Positions 59,292 through 64,000 of a stretch of DNA of 64,000 nucleotides are shown one piece after another; the first letter of the stretch is position 1; every line of letters begins with the position of its first letter. Made by a program: the position numbers and the translations under genes. Source of the stretch: Manduca sexta (Eukaryota > Arthropoda > Insecta > Lepidoptera > Sphingidae); contig NC_051137.1 of assembly GCF_014839805.1 (NCBI RefSeq), positions 9,165,170 through 9,229,169 on the forward strand, read 5' to 3'. A model generated the notes under the pieces. The model was not told the origin of the DNA, did not search any database, and worked only from the letters and a program-made list of their open reading frames with translations.

Positions 59292-60866
59292 ATGATTTCG
59301 CGATATAAACAACCTCCAAAGTTAGAGGCCTTGGCTTTGATTAACTTAGGAAAATGGATCGCCGAACAAGCGGAACTACGAATGGCACCAATGGCAATGC
59401 TCTCCCAAAAGGACACAAGCGCAGCACAATTAGCATTAACGAAAAGTATAAATGCTATACGCACTTATTTGGAATACAATGTTCCATGGATGCTCCATGA
59501 TTTGTTAGCCACCGAAGCCATAAAAGCATTAACTGATCTTTTAGAAAAAACCAAACGCTCCTTAGGTTTCCGCGGGAGTATGGGGAAATTTGTAAGTCAA
59601 ATGAATGTGATTGTAAGAATGGCCGAAACACTGTTCAATAAATATTTAACAGTCGTTTCTATTGATAATATTCCAAAGATGTTACGGCCCGTATTTTATT
59701 CAAAATTATATATGCTTAATGGATTAGTATATTTGAACTTGGGATCATTATCAGGAGGCTGGAAAACAGCCGACATGGAGGACGCTGTCATAAAATCTTT
59801 AAAAGAACTTCATTGTCTTAAATATTTATTCATCAATTATGATTGTACCGATAATATATTACGATGTATTGTGAAAAATTGTCCACAACTTGTAAAGTTG
59901 GATGTTTCTAGTTCAAAGTGTATTACAAATGATAGTATAGACATAATATCAAAGTTAAAAAATCTACAATCCATACAGCTGTATAGAACATTCGTCACGC
60001 TGGATGGTTTTGTTAACTTGCTTTTAAAATGTAGAAATATTCAGGATGTTGGTCGATGCGACGAAATTGGGAAAGTGTTGGAACACATTGATTCGTATTA
60101 TCCAGAATACAGTTCGTTTAATTTAACTACTTACGTAAGTCGCTACGCAACTTTAAATCAATTACAATTAGCTGTTCAAATGTGTCCAAATATAAGAAGT
60201 ATGACTGTTTTTCACAACACCCTACAAAGTGACTTAATGGTATTGATTGGTTTACAACATTTGAGAGATCTGAAACTGTTATCATGTGACTTCTACGCTG
60301 ACCAAGTAAAACAAGTTCTTCAAGTTAAAGGCTGTAACATAATAAATTTACATTTGGAACATGTTGATCAAATTGATTTAAATGCATTAATGTACATAAG
60401 CCAAATGTGCCCCCTTTTAGAAAGCTTAACATTATATAATTGTACATTAATACAACATACTTCACTGTATACAAGGAAATTAGAAATACCACCGTTTAGG
60501 AATCTAAAAAAAATGACTTGTGTATCTACATGTACGGACGACCAACTGTTATTCCTTCTTACTAATTGTTTGAACGTTGAATTCATACATATTGGTACAG
60601 CTGTTCAACTAACTGATGAATTCATGTTTAAAATTTTAGATAAAAATCCTTTAATATATTTGAAGGAATTACGGATAATGCAGTCAGATTTTTTGACAAT
60701 GTTATCGATAGACAGGATTATACAAACTTGTATTAGTTTAGAAATACTGGTAGAATTAGAAAGTTGGTCTTTGATAACAGAAAACGATCGAGAGTATATC
60801 AGAAATTATATAAAGATCAATAATTTCAATATTGACACGGAGCCAATACGTAGATATGATAGTTGA
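59292..60866 (+). CDS. Leucine-rich-repeat-like protein, unknown role
   Basis: A 1575-base open frame (524 residues) with the ATG four bases after a good acceptor (ATTTTTATATTACAG ending at 59287), so a non-coding first exon is expected upstream; an in-frame ATG at 59250 lies in the intron. Residues 1-150 are helical and contain no domain I know (LEALALINLGKWIAEQAELR). From about residue 150 to the end, irregular LRR-like units follow: LYMLNGLVYLNLGSL, LHCLKYLFINY, CPQLVKLDVSSSKCITNDSI, LKNLQSIQLY, CPLLESLTLYNCTL, LRDLKLLSC. The layout resembles LRR proteins of the F-box/RNI superfold, but no F-box is evident. It is probably intracellular, as no signal peptide follows the chosen start. Function unknown. 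Possible poly(A) signal AATAAA at 61304. Confidence 0.85.
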   Translation: MISRYKQPPKLEALALINLGKWIAEQAELRMAPMAMLSQKDTSAAQLALTKSINAIRTYLEYNVPWMLHDLLATEAIKALTDLLEKTKRSLGFRGSMGKFVSQMNVIVRMAETLFNKYLTVVSIDNIPKMLRPVFYSKLYMLNGLVYLNLGSLSGGWKTADMEDAVIKSLKELHCLKYLFINYDCTDNILRCIVKNCPQLVKLDVSSSKCITNDSIDIISKLKNLQSIQLYRTFVTLDGFVNLLLKCRNIQDVGRCDEIGKVLEHIDSYYPEYSSFNLTTYVSRYATLNQLQLAVQMCPNIRSMTVFHNTLQSDLMVLIGLQHLRDLKLLSCDFYADQVKQVLQVKGCNIINLHLEHVDQIDLNALMYISQMCPLLESLTLYNCTLIQHTSLYTRKLEIPPFRNLKKMTCVSTCTDDQLLFLLTNCLNVEFIHIGTAVQLTDEFMFKILDKNPLIYLKELRIMQSDFLTMLSIDRIIQTCISLEILVELESWSLITENDREYIRNYIKINNFNIDTEPIRRYDS

Positions 60867-62160
60867 CAAAATTAAAACTCTAAACCTAAGCACTGCTTAA
60901 AATTGTTTTTAACTTTTTTGTCCCAGCACGGCAAAATATTTGTAAATCAGATTGTAACTAAAGTAAAAACGAGTCCTTTTACAAACTCTAATAACGATTA
61001 GTGATCAATCTTTGACGGTCGCTATTGCTACTTTGGGAACAATTCGTACTCTTTTGAAGGCATCCAATGATACTTATCTATCTGTGTAATTAAATTACTC
61101 TGGTAGAAAGATACAATTATTCGTATGAGGATTCCGCCTTCGGAAGCCATTTACTTGGCTTTGGATGGAATAAAAATGAAAATATATTTTAGTAAGTAAG
61201 CTATCAAATTCATTGTGTAACTGATTTATATTATGTAAATGTGTCTGTTTTGAAATTATTATTATTTTATTATAAGTTTTATCAGTTATACACTGCAAAC
61301 TAAAATAAATCATAGGTATTGTGCAGGTACACTTTTTTGATACTTGGTATGTAATCGAAACTAACACTTAGGTATTAGAAATAAACTTAGGTATAAAGTA
61401 CATGTAATAAATTATTTTTTTACGATTTTATATTCTAACATTTTAAATTGTAAACGTACCTATAATTAAACTCGTATCGGTTTAATGACGTGTAAGTATA
61501 ACTCGTGTGATTTAACTGAGCACTCACACTTTGCTGAAAAGGCAAGTTTAGTGAATATTTTTTTAGGACAATGCGTTTTATTTTTTATTACAATGACGTA
61601 TTACAAATAGATGCGTCATACACTAACAAAATTACACATAAAAACGGCGCACTATTTGTTATATTCACGTACCTGTACATATAATTACAAATTGGTTCGA
61701 AGAGGGAATAAAAAGATGCAACATACATTCGTTAGAAAAGGATATAGGTATATATACATCGACAGTTACATAACAACGTTAGTGCCGCACGCGCATTTAC
61801 CATTAAGTCGGGCAATTACCTTACTTTCGTCTTGGCAGTATTGAGCTCGACAACGTAGCTATGTAATAAAAACATCTTAGTTTTATTACATTTGAGTGAC
61901 AAAACAAACATGGCGCACGCCTAAAGGTAAGCGAGACAACTAGCATCGCGGGAGAAGAATACGCATTTTGTTTTCACATTCACAGGTAAATCGCTCGGTT
62001 GTATCTACGGTTTGTTTATAGAGGTCTACAGCAACTCAAATTTACTTTAACTTATCACTTTCGACACGCCCAATTCTATATATATAGCAGAACGAATTGA
62101 AAGACACATAATAATCTTCCCTGAATAAATTCGGTTAAGTCCAGGGTAAGTCTTGGTGAT
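60867..62160. other. Intergenic, no gene recognised
   Basis: AT-rich DNA. A 77-codon frame at 61611-61844 has no motif. The first few hundred bases are probably the 3' UTR of the LRR gene. Confidence 0.4.
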
Positions 62161-62161
62161 A

Positions 62162-62510
62162 CCCCCCCCCCCCCCCCAGGCAATTCTTGTGCGCTCCGTC
62201 TTCATACCGAATGCACGCCCATGCATGGGGGGACATTTGGCGCAGCCCTAGGCATACAATAAGTGATGCCTACACCCCCATGGTTGCAAGTTCACAAGGG
62301 GGGTCTGACAGGCACTCGTAGAACATTTCACCTCCTTTTCCTCTCCGCCCATCCTAGTACTTCCTCTTCCTTCCCCCACACTCCTCTCCCAATTTCCTCC
62401 TGGCCTCTGCAGTCGTTAAGCCGGGGGAACCAGTATACCGTTACCAGTATATCGCAGGTTCTTCCCCGGTATTGACTGCAGGATCAGCCGTTTAAAAAAA
62501 AAAGTCTTGG
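62162..62510. repeat. Poly(C) run and LINE-like fragment
   Basis: A run of about 17 C at 62162-62178 is followed by a pyrimidine-rich, GC-richer stretch ending TCGTTAAGCCGGGGGAACC, CCAGTATACCGTTACC and an A run at 62494-62503. It looks like the 3' end of a decayed non-LTR element; class unknown. Confidence 0.4.
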
Positions 62511-62631
62511 AGATATGTTATTATACAATATATAATATGTTATTATATAAAATATTATTATACAATAAAGTGAAGTATACTATGTAAATAAGTACATACT
62601 TATTTTTATTTCACACAATTTAACCGACTGT

Positions 62632-62890
62632 CTCGGTGGCGTAGTTATACTACATGCGCGGTATGGCAGCACTCTAAACTCCTGGGTTCGTATCCCGGGT
62701 CGGACAGTGATATTTGGGTTTTTCTGTTCCGTATCAGCCTGGAGTCTGGAATTTGTGCCCGATATGGCGATAGATTCGCCCACTACCACATCATGGGAAG
62801 GAATATATTTGGCGAATTTATGCCCTGGTTGCGCCTCTGCATACCCCTTCGGGCATAAATGCGCGACGTGTATTTGTTTGTAATAAACTA
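62632..62890 (+). mobile_element. tRNA-derived SINE (family 1), best copy
   Basis: GTCTCGGTGGCGTAGTTATAC is a good A-box region and GGGTTCGTATCCCGG a B box with T-arm symmetry. The body CAGCCTGGAGTCTGGAATTT and CCACTACCACATCATGGG matches the copies at 30447 and 32655. Confidence 0.8.
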
Positions 62891-63388
62891 GCGAAGGAGT
62901 CACTCGGCGGAGAATGATTATCGCCAGCTCACCTCTTTTATACTCCTTCATTATACTCCACCCTAATAAGCTTAGGGTTAGTGTGAATGTGTATCTGTAT
63001 ATCTCTGTGTGGCATTACAGCTCCCAAACACATGAATCAATCTGATATTTTATTTTGTTGTTTGAAAACAGATATGATTGAGATATCCTTAGCTATAATT
63101 TGGGAAGATCTATTCAGATTTTTGAAGAATGAGATATTCTTTTTTCTACAATAATAAAAGTCAAATTATGGTTTACAAAATTTATTATACACATGAGTCA
63201 TAAGGATGTTTATTTCTTACATGTTATTTTCTATGAATTTATAGCTTAATATAAACTTGCATTAACAGTTTATCAAAAAGAATGAATCGTCACTTTTAAA
63301 ATAAAATAAAAAAACCATAATATTAATAATTTCCTTCTTGAATTGTATACATACCAACACAAAAATGAAAATATTATTTTACCCTTGC
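62891..63388. other. Intergenic, nothing recognised
   Basis: AT-rich DNA without recognisable genes. Confidence 0.35.
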
Positions 63389-63398
63389 ATGGGATCAA

Positions 63399-63720
63399 GC
63401 GACGATAGCCTAGTTGGGTGTGGAACGGACTGCCGAGGCGAATGTCTGCAGGTTCAAATCCCAAGGGCACACACCTCTGACTTTTCTAAAAAAAATCATG
63501 TGTGTATTCTTTGTGAATTTATCGTTCGCTTTAACGGTGAAGGAAAACATCGTGAGGAAACCTGCACATCTGAGAAGTTCTCTATAGGAATTTCGAAGGT
63601 GTGTGAAGTCTACCAATCCGCACTAGGCCAGCGTGGTGGACTAAGGCCTAATCCCTCTCAGTAGTAGAGGAGGCCCGTGCTCAGCAGTGGGCAAGTATAT
63701 AATACAGGGCTGATATTATT
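63399..63720 (+). mobile_element. tRNA-derived SINE (family 2), intact
   Basis: GCGACGATAGCCTAGTTGGG start, GGTTCAAATCCC B box, CAGGGCTGATATTATT end; flanked by the 10-base target duplication ATGGGATCAA (63389-63398, 63721-63730). Near-identical to 50584-50912, so both are young. Confidence 0.9.
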
Positions 63721-63730
63721 ATGGGATCAA

Positions 63731-64000
63731 TCCTTAGGAATTGAATCTTCGACAAATTATCTTTGGAAATCTTGCCCGACTTGGGAATTAAATTCAAGAC
63801 ACTTATAGACAGATCAGGGAGGTAATTTATAAAAATAAAGCCATAAAAATGTTTATTTATATGTATACACTAATTTATAACATTGTTATAAATGTATCTA
63901 TAAAAATCTTATATGTTATAACTTATTTATCTCACTGACATATTTTTCTGTTGCATTGCATACATTATTGTATAGTCCTGAGTTATTACATATTGGCACA
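63731..64000. other. AT-rich end of window
   Basis: No gene, RNA or repeat recognised. Confidence 0.35.

Overview
The window looks like AT-rich, repeat-rich nuclear DNA of an insect, most likely a moth or butterfly. The main support is the repeats: Helitron-like elements ending in CTAG, two tRNA-derived SINE families, RTE/CR1-like LINE scraps and many MITEs. The host genes carry short phase-consistent introns with normal GT-AG ends. No bacterial, viral or CRISPR feature is present. One run of exactly 500 N (44567-45066) is a scaffold gap.

Host genes. (1) 1410-2299 (+): a small two-exon gene for a secreted protein rich in VPV/PYP and Gly, probably cuticular. (2) 2955-12724 (-): a complete 15-exon gene for a 1202-residue TIMELESS/TIMEOUT family protein (replication-fork protection, cohesion, clock-related). 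Every exon phase joins and the summed length is divisible by three. (3) 29359-32622 (+): a five-exon WDR55-type WD40 protein of 406 residues. (4) 51139-55725 (+): a four-exon POFUT1 (protein O-fucosyltransferase 1, Notch pathway) of 379 residues, with signal peptide and a C-terminal HEEL. (5) 59292-60866 (+): an intronless reading frame for a 524-residue leucine-rich-repeat-like protein of unknown role. They are independent housekeeping or developmental genes; I see no operon-like link.

Mobile DNA fills most of the rest. Region 12.7-29.3 kb is a gene desert with MITEs, a 1.2-kb inverted-repeat element (15727-16922), Helitron fragments and LINE relics. Region 32.6-36.6 kb is a three-level nest: a SINE holding a second SINE, which is split by a 3.36-kb TIR DNA transposon with TA target duplication. 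Region 37.0-50.1 kb holds two versions of one copia insertion on either side of the gap. The left one has a 5.1-kb non-LTR element inside its 5' LTR; the right one is complete with apparently identical 199-bp LTRs and a TGAAA target duplication. The shared flank upstream of both strongly suggests two alleles of a single locus assembled in tandem. Region 56.7-58.1 kb is a Helitron whose inside is an 8-copy array of a 123-bp unit; a 4-copy version lies in a timeout intron.

I did not find a convincing new biological system. The best leads are the assembly/allele structure around the gap, the TIR transposon with repeated subterminal motifs, the long inverted-repeat element, the Helitron minisatellites, and a stop-free in-frame intron in POFUT1.
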